A DNA stretch of 64,000 nt, taken from NCBI GenBank assembly GCA_963663855.1, contig OY760646.1:2294001-2358000 (forward strand), given 5' to 3'. This DNA comes from UBA6 sp963663855 (GTDB taxonomy: Archaea; Thermoplasmatota; Thermoplasmata; Methanomassiliicoccales; Methanomassiliicoccaceae). Position 1 is the stretch's first letter, and every line of letters starts with the position of its first letter. Shown here in pieces: positions 24,277 to 33,469 of this stretch. The translations under genes were made by a program, and so were the position numbers. A model generated the notes under the pieces. The model worked only from the letters and a program-made list of their open reading frames with translations. It was not told the origin of the DNA and ran no database searches.

Positions 24277-26370
24277 TCATGGAATGTCCAGGTCCTCCGA
24301 GTGCAGGGGGACAGTGAAGAAGAACGTCGATCCCTGGCCGGGGGTGGACTCGAACCACAGCCTCCCGTGGTGGCGGTCGATGATCTTCTTCACGATGGCC
24401 AGGCCGATGCCGGTCCCCTCGTACTCCGCCTGCGAGTGCAGGCGCTGGAACATGAGGAACAGGCGGTCCCCGTGCCGGTGTTCGATGCCGATGCCGTTGT
24501 CCTGCACCGAGAACACCCGCTCCCTGCCCTCGATGTGGGAGTATATGTGCACCCGCGGCACCCTGTCCCCCCGGAACTTGACCGCGTTCCCCACCAGGTT
24601 CTGAAGCACCTGCGTCATCTGGATGCGGTCCGCGGTGATGATGGGCAGAGGGTCGAAAGTGACGGAGGCCCCGCTCTCCTCGATGGCCCGGTCCAGGTCC
24701 TTGAGCACCATGGCCAGGACCGCGTCCATGTCCACCCTCTCCAGCGCCCTCCCCCGCGTCTCGATGCGGGAGTAACGTAGCAGGTCGTCGATCATCAGCT
24801 TCATCCTCCGCGCACCGTCGGAGGCGAAGCGCATGTACTCCCCGGCCGTATCGTCCAGCACCTTCCCCGAGTAGTTCCTCTCCAGCAGGCCGATGTAGGA
24901 GGAGACCATGCGCAGTGGCTCCCGCAGATCATGGGACGCCACGTAGGCGAACTGCTGCAGCTCGGCGTTGGAGCGGCGGAGGTCCTCGGACGACCGCTGC
25001 ATCGCCTCCTCCGTCCTCTTGCGGTGCAGGGCCTCCACGATGGCGGGGGTGAGGATCTCCACGGTGCGGAGGTCCTCGTCCGTGTACCCGCCCTCCTTGT
25101 TCCCCAGGCCGATCATGCCGATGACCTTCCCTCCGTGCGTCAGGGGGACCCCCAGGAAGGCGGTCAGACCGGGGTGTCCAGGAGGCAGGGAGATGTAGTC
25201 GGGATGGGAGCGCGGATCGTTGGTGTAGAACGCCTCCCCCTTGGACAGGAGCCTACCGAAGACGCCGTGCAGCCTCAGGTTGGTGGGGAACCGGCTGTTC
25301 CGGTGAGGGGCGACCACACTGTAGGCCTCCCAGTCGGAGTCCATTACGGCGTCCTCGGGGTCCCAGTCCGGCTTCAGATGGCCGATGAGCCCGAACTTGC
25401 TGCCGGTGAGCTTCTCGGCCACGTTCAGGCAGGCTAGCCCCAGCTCCTTGTTGGAGCTGGCGGTGATGCCCTCGCGGAAGATGCAGTTGATGCCCTTGAG
25501 GATGGCCTGGTTGTGCCTCATCCTCTCCTCCGACCACTTGCGCAGGGTGATGTCCTCGAACAGGGTGTAGACCTGGTGGGGTGCGCTCTCCCCGGGCTGG
25601 AACAGGGGGACGGCGGTGATGTCGATCCAGCGGTAGTCCGCGTCCCGCGGGTTCCACACCCCCATGATGACGCCCTCCACCCTCTGGCCGGTGCGGAGGG
25701 ACACCATGGCCGGATGCTCCTCCCCCGGGAAGGGGGAGCCGTCCGCCTTGATGCAGTACCGCTCCTGACCGATGGAGCTGCTGCCGATGAAATCCTCCGG
25801 GTCTTGACCGAGCATGCGGTCGGCCACGGGGTTCATGGAGACGATCTTGCCATCCTCATCCTGGAAGACCACCCCCTGGTGCATGGTGTCGTGGAGTAGC
25901 CGGTACCTTTCTTCAGACTCCCTCAGCACCTCCTCCGCCCTCTTCTTCCCCGTGGTCTCGGTGAGGGTGAGGACCAGGCCTATGACGTTCCCCTCGCCGT
26001 CCTTCACCGGCGAGAGCGTCCAGTCCCAGTAGGTGGCGCTGTGGAGGGGGTTGTCCGGATGCGGGAACATCATGTCGCGGTGCTCCGCCGGCTCCCCGGT
26101 GTCGCGGACCCTTATGAAGGTGGCCATGTGCTCCGCATCGGGGTACAGCTCCAGGAGGCTCCTGCCCACCATCTCCTCCGGGCGGTAGCCGCTGGTCCGG
26201 GCCAGGGCCTCGTTGACATGCAGGAATCTCAGGTCCCGGTCCAGGTAGGCCAGGCCGACGTTCTTGGCCCCGTCCATGACCGTCCTCAGGAGCTCCCACT
26301 CCCGATCGGCCGTGGGATCGCCGCTGGTGGCTCCCTCCCTGCCCTCGCACGTCCCGCCCTGCGCCCTCAT
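24277..26370 (-). CDS. PAS-PAS-GAF sensor histidine kinase
   Basis: 697 residues from ATG 26370; the frame opens a few codons earlier. Domain order: PAS (~35-140), PAS (~150-285, with the PAC-like TLFEDITLRKWSEERM), GAF (~300-440, LGVPLTHGGKVIGMIGLGNKEGG), HisKA (~455-525, with the phospho-acceptor His in FAYVASHDLREPLRMV), HATPase (~565-690, with NAVKF, DNGIGI, GTGIGLAIVKKI, GQGSTFFF). No transmembrane helix, so it is a cytoplasmic sensor. No response regulator is adjacent. The HisKA segment is nearly identical to those at 44918 and 54885. Confidence 0.92.
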   Translation of the reverse strand: MRAQGGTCEGREGATSGDPTADREWELLRTVMDGAKNVGLAYLDRDLRFLHVNEALARTSGYRPEEMVGRSLLELYPDAEHMATFIRVRDTGEPAEHRDMMFPHPDNPLHSATYWDWTLSPVKDGEGNVIGLVLTLTETTGKKRAEEVLRESEERYRLLHDTMHQGVVFQDEDGKIVSMNPVADRMLGQDPEDFIGSSSIGQERYCIKADGSPFPGEEHPAMVSLRTGQRVEGVIMGVWNPRDADYRWIDITAVPLFQPGESAPHQVYTLFEDITLRKWSEERMRHNQAILKGINCIFREGITASSNKELGLACLNVAEKLTGSKFGLIGHLKPDWDPEDAVMDSDWEAYSVVAPHRNSRFPTNLRLHGVFGRLLSKGEAFYTNDPRSHPDYISLPPGHPGLTAFLGVPLTHGGKVIGMIGLGNKEGGYTDEDLRTVEILTPAIVEALHRKRTEEAMQRSSEDLRRSNAELQQFAYVASHDLREPLRMVSSYIGLLERNYSGKVLDDTAGEYMRFASDGARRMKLMIDDLLRYSRIETRGRALERVDMDAVLAMVLKDLDRAIEESGASVTFDPLPIITADRIQMTQVLQNLVGNAVKFRGDRVPRVHIYSHIEGRERVFSVQDNGIGIEHRHGDRLFLMFQRLHSQAEYEGTGIGLAIVKKIIDRHHGRLWFESTPGQGSTFFFTVPLHSEDLDIP

Positions 26371-26693
26371 ACCGCTCCCATGACTATGCCTGACCCCTAA
26401 CCCCAAGGAAATATGTGAGAACTAAGGTCAGGAGGTCGATATATTGCTTCCCGTGGCCGCACGTATCGCCGATGTGATGCGCAGAGGTCTCACGGCGATC
26501 GCCGTGAAGGCCCGTCCCCCATCCCCAGATCCATGGTGGGCGAGAGGACATCCCTTTCAACAGGGCGGCAACATGAGCTTGACTAGGCTCACTCCGCCCG
26601 CTCTCGGCCGAAGGCGTTCTCAACCCGGATTTATCAATAGGAAAATTATATATTATTAATAGGATAAACATCCTCGTCAGAGCTTCTGACCGA
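26371..26693. other. Intergenic region between divergent genes
   Basis: 323 bases. No convincing gene. A strong TATA-like tract (AATTATATATTATTAATAGG, about 26643-26662) is correctly placed to drive the gene at 26694. The rest is GC-rich sequence with no recognised feature. Confidence 0.4.
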
Positions 26694-27059
26694 GTGTGTG
26701 ACATGTGCCCGTTCGGTTTCGTGTGCCATAAGGGGAAGAGGATCGCCGTGGTGGACTGCTCTAATGCCACTCCAGAGGAGGCGATCTCCATCATGCGGGA
26801 CGCGCAGCAGAGGATGGCCCTCCTGCACATGGACAGCCTCCTAGTCCTCACCGTGACCGTCAACTCCAAGAGCAGCGAGGAGAGCAGGGACGTGGCCCGC
26901 CAGTTCATCATCTCCTACGCCCCTCACGTGCGGGCGTCGGCGGTGGTGGGGGCGGACGGCACCGGTGATGTGTTCCGAGGTCCTGCGGGTCAGGAACGAC
27001 ACCCCCTGGAGGCCTTCGCCACGCAGGTGGAGGCCATGGACTGGCTGGTGCGGCACTAG
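26694..27059 (+). CDS. Hypothetical STAS-like protein
   Basis: 121 residues from GTG 26694; ATG 26703 (MCPFGFVCHKGK) is an alternative. After a Cys-containing N-terminus the pattern GKRIAVVDCSNATPEEAISIMRDAQQRM ... LLVLTVTVNSKSSEESRDVARQF ... VRASAVVGADG alternates strand and helix like small STAS/SpoIIAA-type domains. This is a resemblance in pattern, not an identification. A TATA tract about 35 bases upstream points to a short leader. Convergent with the next gene, with no spacer. Stop is TAG. Confidence 0.6.
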   Translation: MCDMCPFGFVCHKGKRIAVVDCSNATPEEAISIMRDAQQRMALLHMDSLLVLTVTVNSKSSEESRDVARQFIISYAPHVRASAVVGADGTGDVFRGPAGQERHPLEAFATQVEAMDWLVRH

Positions 27060-27482
27060 TCAGGCCTTCCGGATGGCACGGTAGGCCAGGCGCACCGTCC
27101 CCTCGATGTAGCCGGCGCACCGCTCCCGGTGCTCGGGGGACATGAAATCACCGTAGTTCAGCTCCCGGCACAGCGTCGATCCGAAGCGGTCCTGGAACTG
27201 GTCATGAAGGTCCCGGGCGGGGTTGTAGCTGGTGAAGCGGTCCTCCTCTCCGCTCAACCGTCCGAGCACGGCGCCGATGGCCATCACTCCTCCGGAGAGC
27301 GCGCCGCACAGGTCCTCGCTCCGGCCCACGCCCCCTCCGAAGGGCGTGGCCATCTTCAGGGCGATCTCCGGCAGCTCGACCTCGAGGCCGTAGCACACCC
27401 CCCTGAGCACCGACTCGGTGCAGTTCAACCCCTTCTCCCAGCACTCGGACGCGTGCCTCACGGCCTCCTCTTCCGACCTCAT
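27060..27482 (-). CDS. C_GCAxxG_C_C family protein
   Basis: 140 residues. Cysteine spacing and glycines match the C_GCAxxG_C_C family of probable redox-active proteins: C14 (ASECWEKGLNCTESVL), the region ATPFGGGVGRSEDLCGALSGGVMAIGAVLG, a later CRELNYG, and the terminal ERCAGYIEG. The family is widespread in anaerobes with no defined reaction. It stands beside the chagasin-like gene on the same strand, about 35 bases apart. Confidence 0.82.
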   Translation of the reverse strand: MRSEEEAVRHASECWEKGLNCTESVLRGVCYGLEVELPEIALKMATPFGGGVGRSEDLCGALSGGVMAIGAVLGRLSGEEDRFTSYNPARDLHDQFQDRFGSTLCRELNYGDFMSPEHRERCAGYIEGTVRLAYRAIRKA

Positions 27483-27517
27483 AACATCTCGCCCTGCGGG
27501 CTATCTCCTGAAGGTGG

Positions 27518-27862
27518 TTAATCTTGTTGGTCCAAGCTTTCCGGGGCGGGTCCGGACGGGTCCTTCGAGGACTCATCGACCGCGTGCACCGCGTAGGTAC
27601 GCTCCTCGACGGCCTCCTCCTCCCACGGCCGCCGGTACCTCATCCGCACCACGGCATCGCCGGCCCGCAGGGGAACGAAGGTGAAGACCTGCCGCCCACC
27701 TCCGCCGATGAGCCTCGAGCGGCGCTGGTACTCCTCGCTCTGCAGGGCGAGCATGCCCTCGTCGAAGCTGGCCTCCCAGCGGTAACCGGTGGTGGGGTTG
27801 GAGTCGATGCTGATCACCATGCTCCCGCCCACCGCGACCTCCCTCTCCTCGACCCCCGTCAT
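27518..27862 (-). CDS. Chagasin-type (MEROPS I42) protease inhibitor
   Basis: 114 residues. The three inhibitory loops of chagasin are recognisable: NPTTGYRW (residues ~22-29), GGGGRQVFTF (~54-63) and the RPWE-type loop in MRYRRPWEEE (~74-83). The family inhibits papain-like cysteine proteases by a beta-sandwich with three exposed loops. Most bacterial and archaeal members have a signal peptide; this one starts MTGVEEREVAVGGS with none, so it should act in the cytoplasm. The Asp/Glu/Pro-rich C-terminal tail is probably disordered. Confidence 0.85.
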   Translation of the reverse strand: MTGVEEREVAVGGSMVISIDSNPTTGYRWEASFDEGMLALQSEEYQRRSRLIGGGGRQVFTFVPLRAGDAVVRMRYRRPWEEEAVEERTYAVHAVDESSKDPSGPAPESLDQQD

Positions 27863-27939
27863 GTAGCCCGGATATCATCATCGAACGTTATCTCCGTATC
27901 GCACCAGGGCGGGAGAAAGATGTACGTACTTACCTATCC

Positions 27940-28443
27940 ATGGCCGCGATGGTCGGAGAGAATGCGGTCATGAGGGATGGGAGTGGGATAAGGAACGTCA
28001 CCTGGGCCCTCCGGGCCGTGGTCCTGGACGGCAGGAGCGTGGAGGGTGTGGAGCGGACCGGCGCGTACCTCGTCCTCGGTCCCGAGCACCGGGCGTACGG
28101 CAAGGGGGGATGCAACAGCTTCTTCGCGACCTACCACCTGGACGGGAAGGACGTAAGCGTAGGCCCCATCGGATCAATCCGCATGTTCTGTGACGGGGCC
28201 ATGGAGGTGGAGGCCTCCTTCTTCAGGGCCCTGGAGATGGTGCGGACGGCAAGGAGGGAGGGCGACCGCCTGGAGTTGAGCTCGGAGGACGGCGCCACGC
28301 GCCTTTCCTTCCTCAGGGCGACGGGCGAGCGGCCCGGAGATCGTGCTCAAGGCCCCCGGCATGATGGTCAGGCAAGGGGCGACCGGCCACCTATATCGCC
28401 GGGCCCAAGCCGTCCAGGCGGTACTTCCCGGGGACGACGGTGA
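27940..28443 (+). CDS. META domain (HslJ-like) protein
   Basis: 167 residues from ATG 27940; several later ATGs are possible. META/HslJ pattern: NVTWALRAVVLDGRSVEG, GGCNSFFATYHLDGKDVSVGPIGSIRMFC, EASFFRALEMVRTARREGDRLELSS, ending at RLSFLRA near residue 127. The following ~40 residues are Arg/Gly/Pro-rich and overlap, antisense, the end of the kinase at 28391. They probably arise from a lost stop codon or frameshift. No signal peptide, unlike bacterial HslJ. Divergent from the chagasin-like gene. Confidence 0.75.
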   Translation: MAAMVGENAVMRDGSGIRNVTWALRAVVLDGRSVEGVERTGAYLVLGPEHRAYGKGGCNSFFATYHLDGKDVSVGPIGSIRMFCDGAMEVEASFFRALEMVRTARREGDRLELSSEDGATRLSFLRATGERPGDRAQGPRHDGQARGDRPPISPGPSRPGGTSRGRR

Positions 28444-30466
28444 TCTCGAAGGTGGCCCCCTGGCCCGGGACCCCCCGCTCCCTGATGACCATGTCCGTGA
28501 TGCTCAGCACGTCCCTGCTCAACGCCAGCCCCAGGCCGGTGTTCCGACCGTAGCCGGGCTCGAAGATCCGTCCCTTCTCCTCCAGGGGGATGCCCACCCC
28601 GTCGTCACGGTACACCAGGACCAGGCGGCCGTCCTCGATGCGGTAGCCCAGGCCTATGGTCGTGACATGCTCACCGTAGCGCAGGGAGTTGTCGATGAGG
28701 TTGTACAGCACCTTGGTGAACAGAGCGTCCGCGAACACCCGGAGGCCGTCCACCTCGAGGTCCACCTTCACCTGCTGGTTCTCGATCTGCCTCCACGCGG
28801 TGAGGAAGGACTCGCCCACATTGTACCACTCCGGCTCCTTCACCCCGATGTCCTGGTACTGCTTGGTGAACAGGATGAGGGACTGCGCCTCCCGGGCCGA
28901 GCGGTCCACCCGGTCGATGTAGTTCTTGATGCTCAGGGGATCGCTCGCAGATTTCATCAGATCGATGTAGCCGGCGACGATGGTGAGCTTGTTGAGCAGG
29001 TCGTGGCGGGTGATCGACGACAGCAGGTTGAGCTTCTTGTTGGCCAGGGCCAGCGCGTCCTTGGCCTCGATCAGCGGAGTGATGTCATTGAAGGCCGAGA
29101 ATATGGCCGGGGCGCCCTGGTAGTCGATGAGGCAGGCGTTGCCGTAGGCGGTCAGCATCCTTCCGTCCACCCGCTGCAGGGGGATCTCCGCCTGCTCCAC
29201 CGTGCCTCGCTGCATGATCATCTCGACCATCCTGTCCCGGGTATCTTCGCTGAAGAACGTGGGGGAGGTGAGCATCCCCACGTAGGGCGCGTCCCGCTCC
29301 CCCAGCTGCCTCACCACCATGGAGTTGGCGTACATGATCCTCCCCTCGTCCATGTCGGTGATGACGATGGGGAAGGGAGCGGTCTCCAGCAGCGAACGGA
29401 AGCGGTGCTCGCTCTGCTTCAGCACCCTCTCCGCGTTCTTGTTGTCAGTAACATCGTGCAGGAGCACCAGCTGGCCTATCTCCCCCATGTCGGGGTGATG
29501 CAGCGTGGTTATGCTGTGATCGTAGTACTGCACCGCCCCGTCCTTCCGCAGCTCGATGGCACCCTTCTCCGGCCTCCCCGTCACCGCCCCGTACAGCTCC
29601 GGCCAGCTCTTCTGGAGGTCGTCCAGGGGGACGATCCTCTTGGCGTCCCGGTCGTCGATGGACAGCAGGGCCCTCATGCCCCGGTTGGTCTCGATGATCG
29701 CGCGGGAGTTGTCCATGACCATCATGGGCTCGTTCATGTTGTCCAGCAGGGTGGAGCGGGCGATGGGGGTGATGTTGAACAGGCCCATGAGGAATATGGA
29801 CAGGAAGATCAGGCCCACCGTGATGGGCATCATGAGGGGGGTGGGCAGGAAGTACGCGTAGGGGTCCAGGAGGAGGGCATATATCGTCGTCACCACGATG
29901 GGGAGCGTGACCCCCAGGATGACCAGGGTCTGCTGGTAACGGTAGACCTTGTCACCCCACCTCCTGATGTACGCCCGGAGCATGATCCACATGGCCGTGC
30001 CCAGGTACACATAGGACATGCCGCTGACGACCCAGTACAGGGTGGTGGGCTGGAACTGGTAGACGTCAAGGACGCCATTGTTCACGGTCGGCCCGGGAAG
30101 GTAGACGAGGTGCGTGAGCCCGTTGGTCAGGAACAGGACGGTGGTCAGCAGCGGGTAGATGAGGAGCACCTTGGTGATCCTGGGGGACAGCGGGGCCTTG
30201 TTCCTCATCCTCAACACCAGGAGGAGCATGAGGAACTCGACCCATACCAGGAAGGGAATCTTCAGGGAGGCCAGCACGTCCTTCCCGTTGGGACCGGTGG
30301 TTATGAGGTCCACGATGTCCACCAGGGCCCAGGCGGCCGAGGCGTAGCAGATCAGCTCCATCTCGCGGACCCCCGCCTGGAACTTGTTCCGCCCCAGGAA
30401 CCACCCCTGCAGGGTGAGGATGATGGCGGAGATGATAAAAAGCCAGATCCAGGGGGTGACGGTCAT
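28391..30466 (-). CDS. 7TM-PAS sensor histidine kinase
   Basis: 691 residues from ATG 30466 (MTVTPWIW). Seven hydrophobic helices cover residues ~4-240, as in histidine kinases with an N-terminal 7TM region (extracytoplasmic or membrane sensing). PAS domains at ~245-365 and ~370-490 (YRSLLETAPFPIVITDM type, ending FNDITPLIEAKDAL). The dimerisation helix carries SSITRHDLLNKLTIVAGYIDL, the H-D-x-x-N pattern seen in many methanogen kinases. The HATPase has NLIDNSLRYG, DDGVGI and GLGLALSRDV. No regulator adjacent. Stop is TAG. AT-rich promoter sequence lies at 30600-30660. Confidence 0.9.
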   Translation of the reverse strand: MTVTPWIWLFIISAIILTLQGWFLGRNKFQAGVREMELICYASAAWALVDIVDLITTGPNGKDVLASLKIPFLVWVEFLMLLLVLRMRNKAPLSPRITKVLLIYPLLTTVLFLTNGLTHLVYLPGPTVNNGVLDVYQFQPTTLYWVVSGMSYVYLGTAMWIMLRAYIRRWGDKVYRYQQTLVILGVTLPIVVTTIYALLLDPYAYFLPTPLMMPITVGLIFLSIFLMGLFNITPIARSTLLDNMNEPMMVMDNSRAIIETNRGMRALLSIDDRDAKRIVPLDDLQKSWPELYGAVTGRPEKGAIELRKDGAVQYYDHSITTLHHPDMGEIGQLVLLHDVTDNKNAERVLKQSEHRFRSLLETAPFPIVITDMDEGRIMYANSMVVRQLGERDAPYVGMLTSPTFFSEDTRDRMVEMIMQRGTVEQAEIPLQRVDGRMLTAYGNACLIDYQGAPAIFSAFNDITPLIEAKDALALANKKLNLLSSITRHDLLNKLTIVAGYIDLMKSASDPLSIKNYIDRVDRSAREAQSLILFTKQYQDIGVKEPEWYNVGESFLTAWRQIENQQVKVDLEVDGLRVFADALFTKVLYNLIDNSLRYGEHVTTIGLGYRIEDGRLVLVYRDDGVGIPLEEKGRIFEPGYGRNTGLGLALSRDVLSITDMVIRERGVPGQGATFEITVVPGKYRLDGLGPAI

Positions 30467-30722
30467 GGAAGGCCCACCTTGGTGGAGATGGTGAGCCCGA
30501 CGTTCGATGACCCCTCTCGAGAACGATTCCTCATCTCTGCACCTCATCTCGGTCTAGCTGCGGCACCACACCTGGGACGTTGCTCCACCATTCGCCTTTC
30601 AGAAAAAAAACACTTAATATCAATATATAGTATATTATTTTAAAACCATTATCGATAAGCAACATCCAGACCACTGGAGCAAGCGAGGAAGGGACGAGGT
30701 CGGCCCCCGGTAGGGTAAGGTG

Positions 30723-31481
30723 TCACTCATCGCCCTCGTCCTGCTGCCTCTTCCAGATGACCTCCCAGTCCGGAGGCCTCTCGCGGTAGCCGCGGGAGCG
30801 CCAGTAGGCGATGTTGTTGGGGTTCCTCTGATTGGAGCGGTCGTTGCGGTACTTGAGGTACTTGTGCATGTTCACCGGCTTCCCCGCCCCGTCGGTGACG
30901 CGCAGCTCCTCGCTCCTCCTCTCCTCCGGGGACCGTTCGGCGAGCGTTCCCTCCAGCGCCCTGCTGCTGTGCGCCAGCAGCTGCAGCACATGGCACCCGA
31001 AGCCCAGGTCCTCGCACTTGGAGACCAGGAAGCCGGAGATGGAGCTGGCCTCGCCGATCACCACCGCCTCACGGTGGTGCATGCGGACATACTCTAGCAC
31101 TACAGTGATGTCCCGGTCCCCGGTGACCAGGATGAGGACGTCCGGACAGTCGGTATCGTGGAGGCGGTCGACGATGGCGCAGTGCATGGAAGGGTCGGTG
31201 AGGCTCTTGCCGAAGGAGAACGCCCCGGTGCTGACGTCCATGTGCTTGAACGACGCGGTCTCCACGAACCGGAAGCCGTTCATCTCGTAGTCCTCCTTGG
31301 TCTTCGAGGAGCGCCACATGGTGGCCTCGTCCAGGAACACGCTGGCGTCCACCACCTCCCCCAGGCCCTGGGCGTACTCCATCAGCACGCTGCCCACCCG
31401 CTCCAGGATGCGGACCTCCCCCGCCTCGAACAGCCCCCGCTCCATGTTGGGGCCGTCGACGTAGATGCCCACCGTGGTCAT
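30723..31481 (-). CDS. NYN-domain (LabA/PIN-like) putative nuclease
   Basis: 252 residues. NYN pattern: VGIYVDGPNMERGLF at the N-terminus (catalytic Asp in YVDGPN), then VDASVFLDE, CAIVDRLHDTD, and VLILVTGDRDITVVLEYVRMHHREAVVIG (conserved acidic residues in TGDRD), followed by the FLVSKCEDLGF segment. NYN proteins are PIN-like metal-dependent RNases. Residues after ~175 form a basic tail (e.g. HKYLKYRNDRSNQRNPNN) that may bind RNA. Its start overlaps the stop of the upstream unknown gene by 4 bases, so the two are made together. Confidence 0.85.
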   Translation of the reverse strand: MTTVGIYVDGPNMERGLFEAGEVRILERVGSVLMEYAQGLGEVVDASVFLDEATMWRSSKTKEDYEMNGFRFVETASFKHMDVSTGAFSFGKSLTDPSMHCAIVDRLHDTDCPDVLILVTGDRDITVVLEYVRMHHREAVVIGEASSISGFLVSKCEDLGFGCHVLQLLAHSSRALEGTLAERSPEERRSEELRVTDGAGKPVNMHKYLKYRNDRSNQRNPNNIAYWRSRGYRERPPDWEVIWKRQQDEGDE

Positions 31482-32983
31482 CCCTCCCTCCCCAGCTGGG
31501 ACCGCAGGCGGTCGTCCGCCGGCCTCTCATCAAGTCCCACGTTGAGCAGGGCCAGCAGCACCAGGGGAACGGTCACCGTGACCACCTGGGTGCCCTCCAG
31601 GTAGGCCCTGAGCTGTTCGCCGAGGGCGAAGCTGTACCGCGCCAGCGATTCGTAGTAGTCGAGGACGGTGATCTTGGCCACGATCTCCCGGGCTGCTTCC
31701 TCGGTCGGCTCGGAGCCCTCGGCTCGGGAGATGAGGTCGTGGACCTCTCTCTCCAGTCGGTCCACGTCAGGTGCGGGGAACTCCTCCGGGCTGTGGTACG
31801 CCCGCCGGGACAGCGCCAGGAGCTTCTCTCCCACCATCACCGCCAGGGCATCGATGCTGCCTTTGTCCACGGGCACGCCGTCCAGGCGGAACATGTCCGC
31901 CCCGGCATCGTACATCAGGTCGAAGCCCAGGACCGAGAAGTCCTCCTGCCCATGGTCCGGGTCCGACACGTTGATGGGGAACTGCACCTCGGCGCGCACG
32001 CCGGACATCTGCCGCAGCAGGGAGCGGAAGGCCCTCTCGCCCTCGTCGCTGAGGGGCAGGGGCCGGCCGGCCAGGGAGCCCTCGATGATGGGGGCCTCCA
32101 CCAGCATGGTCTCGATGCCCAGCGCCTCCTGGAGGTACAGCTCGTCCTCGTAGGTCGGTCCGTGCAGCTCCACCCTGCAGCCGTGCACCCGGGGGTCCCG
32201 GCGCTCTGAGGTCAGGAACTCCAGCAGACGAAAGTAATCGTCGTTCTCGGTCCGGTTCATGCCGAAGCCCCGGCTGGTGCGGAACAGCCCTACGGTCAGC
32301 TCCCGGGCGGCGGGGGTCATGCACGCATCGAACGTCCCCTGGTCCGGGGAGATCACCTCCCAGTAGTCCTCCACCACCTCCGGGGGATGGTAGAACTCGT
32401 TGTCGCCGTGGAGGTTGTTCAGCCGGAAGAGGTTCTTCAGGAAGTACCGCGACGTCTTGCTCAGCTCCTCCGGCAGGGACCCTCCGGACATGCTGGTGCG
32501 GTACTGGGCCCCCTCCGTGCACGCGTCCGTTCCCGGACCGGCCGCGGTCCCGCTCCGCGGCCTCAGCCAGTTGTCGAGGGAGTAGCGGAGCAGGCGCCTC
32601 TTCTCATCGTCCACGTCCAGCCGTTCCAGCGTCTCTTCCACTACGGGGGCCAGGAGGCGGGGGAGATGGTCACCGACGCTCTCCCTGCCACCGGACATGG
32701 ACCCCAGGAGCTGGAACAGGGTAGAGGTGCGGAGCGTGAGGCGGCAGGAGGACACCTGCGAGTACGCCCTGCGGAACACCGACTCGCCATCGAACTCCAG
32801 GGCCTTGCGCAGCGGAGCGGAGCCGCCCTCCCCGATGCTGCAGCGCTCCTCCACCATGCCTATGACCCTCCGCCGGGGCAGGAGGTCTATGGCATCTGGG
32901 GAAGGTACGGGATGGAGGCCCTGCAGGGAGGCCAGGATCTCGGCGTCGCCCGGCCGGTCGGCGGGGACCCGTCGGATGGTCAT
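31478..32983 (-). CDS. Large hypothetical protein coupled to the NYN nuclease
   Basis: 501 residues, no recognised domain, no signal peptide. Mostly alternating helices with acidic surface; features include a central stretch LHGPTYEDELYLQEALGIETMLVEAPII, an Asp-rich INVSDPDHGQEDFSVLGFDLMYDAGADMF, and a hydrophobic helix near the C-terminus (VTVTVPLVLLALLNVG). The 4-base overlap with the NYN gene implies a shared function. It could be a substrate adaptor or a regulator for the nuclease; that is inference. GC content matches the core genome, so recent transfer is not evident. Confidence 0.7.
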   Translation of the reverse strand: MTIRRVPADRPGDAEILASLQGLHPVPSPDAIDLLPRRRVIGMVEERCSIGEGGSAPLRKALEFDGESVFRRAYSQVSSCRLTLRTSTLFQLLGSMSGGRESVGDHLPRLLAPVVEETLERLDVDDEKRRLLRYSLDNWLRPRSGTAAGPGTDACTEGAQYRTSMSGGSLPEELSKTSRYFLKNLFRLNNLHGDNEFYHPPEVVEDYWEVISPDQGTFDACMTPAARELTVGLFRTSRGFGMNRTENDDYFRLLEFLTSERRDPRVHGCRVELHGPTYEDELYLQEALGIETMLVEAPIIEGSLAGRPLPLSDEGERAFRSLLRQMSGVRAEVQFPINVSDPDHGQEDFSVLGFDLMYDAGADMFRLDGVPVDKGSIDALAVMVGEKLLALSRRAYHSPEEFPAPDVDRLEREVHDLISRAEGSEPTEEAAREIVAKITVLDYYESLARYSFALGEQLRAYLEGTQVVTVTVPLVLLALLNVGLDERPADDRLRSQLGREG

Positions 32984-33023
32984 GATGCTCCTAATGCCCC
33001 CGGACCATATGCCCTTTTCGCGC

Positions 33024-33344
33024 TCACACGTCCAGGGTGAGGCAGTCCCCGTCCACCGTGAGGGGGTAGGAGCGCAGGTCCCAGGCCCGCCCCTCGATGT
33101 CCACCGGCCCGCTGACCACCTTGCCGTTCCTCACGTCGTAGCGCGCGAAGTGCCGGGGGCACTTCAGAACATGGCCGTCCAGCGTGCCCTTGGAGAGGTC
33201 CGCCAAACCATGGGAGCAGATGCCGTCCATGGCGTAGTAATTTCCCTCCACGTTGATCACCAAAATGCTGCGACCAAGGACCTCCACGCCCCTCATCGAC
33301 CCCGGGGGGACCTCCGAGGTCAGGCACACCATCATCTTGACCAT
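33024..33344 (-). CDS. Rieske-type ferredoxin
   Basis: 106 residues from ATG 33344. The two halves of the Rieske [2Fe-2S] site are present: CSH (in DGICSHGLADL) and CPRH (in VLKCPRHFARYD), 15-20 residues apart, followed by the typical GPVDIEGRAWDLRSYPL. The site is C-x-H...C-x-x-H. A soluble, cytoplasmic electron carrier, as in non-heme ferredoxin subunits of oxygenases, though in an anaerobe the partner is unknown. No oxygenase or reductase gene is next to it. The gap after the upstream unknown protein is about 40 bases. Confidence 0.85.
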   Translation of the reverse strand: MVKMMVCLTSEVPPGSMRGVEVLGRSILVINVEGNYYAMDGICSHGLADLSKGTLDGHVLKCPRHFARYDVRNGKVVSGPVDIEGRAWDLRSYPLTVDGDCLTLDV

Positions 33345-33469
33345 ATGAACGACCCACAGGACATTGTCGCCCCAGGTATTCAACGCTTATGAGCTGCGGC
33401 CAGTTCGTTGCACGATGCCCACCGATCAGATGGGCTCCTCACTGCACGGTGCATCCCTCCGCTAGGAGA

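Noticed and set aside
28343..30643. 766-codon open frame on the plus strand
   Set aside because: It is antisense to the 7TM-PAS kinase, reads as Arg/Gly/His/Pro/Leu-rich shadow sequence, and has no family resemblance. GC-rich coding regions routinely give long antisense frames.
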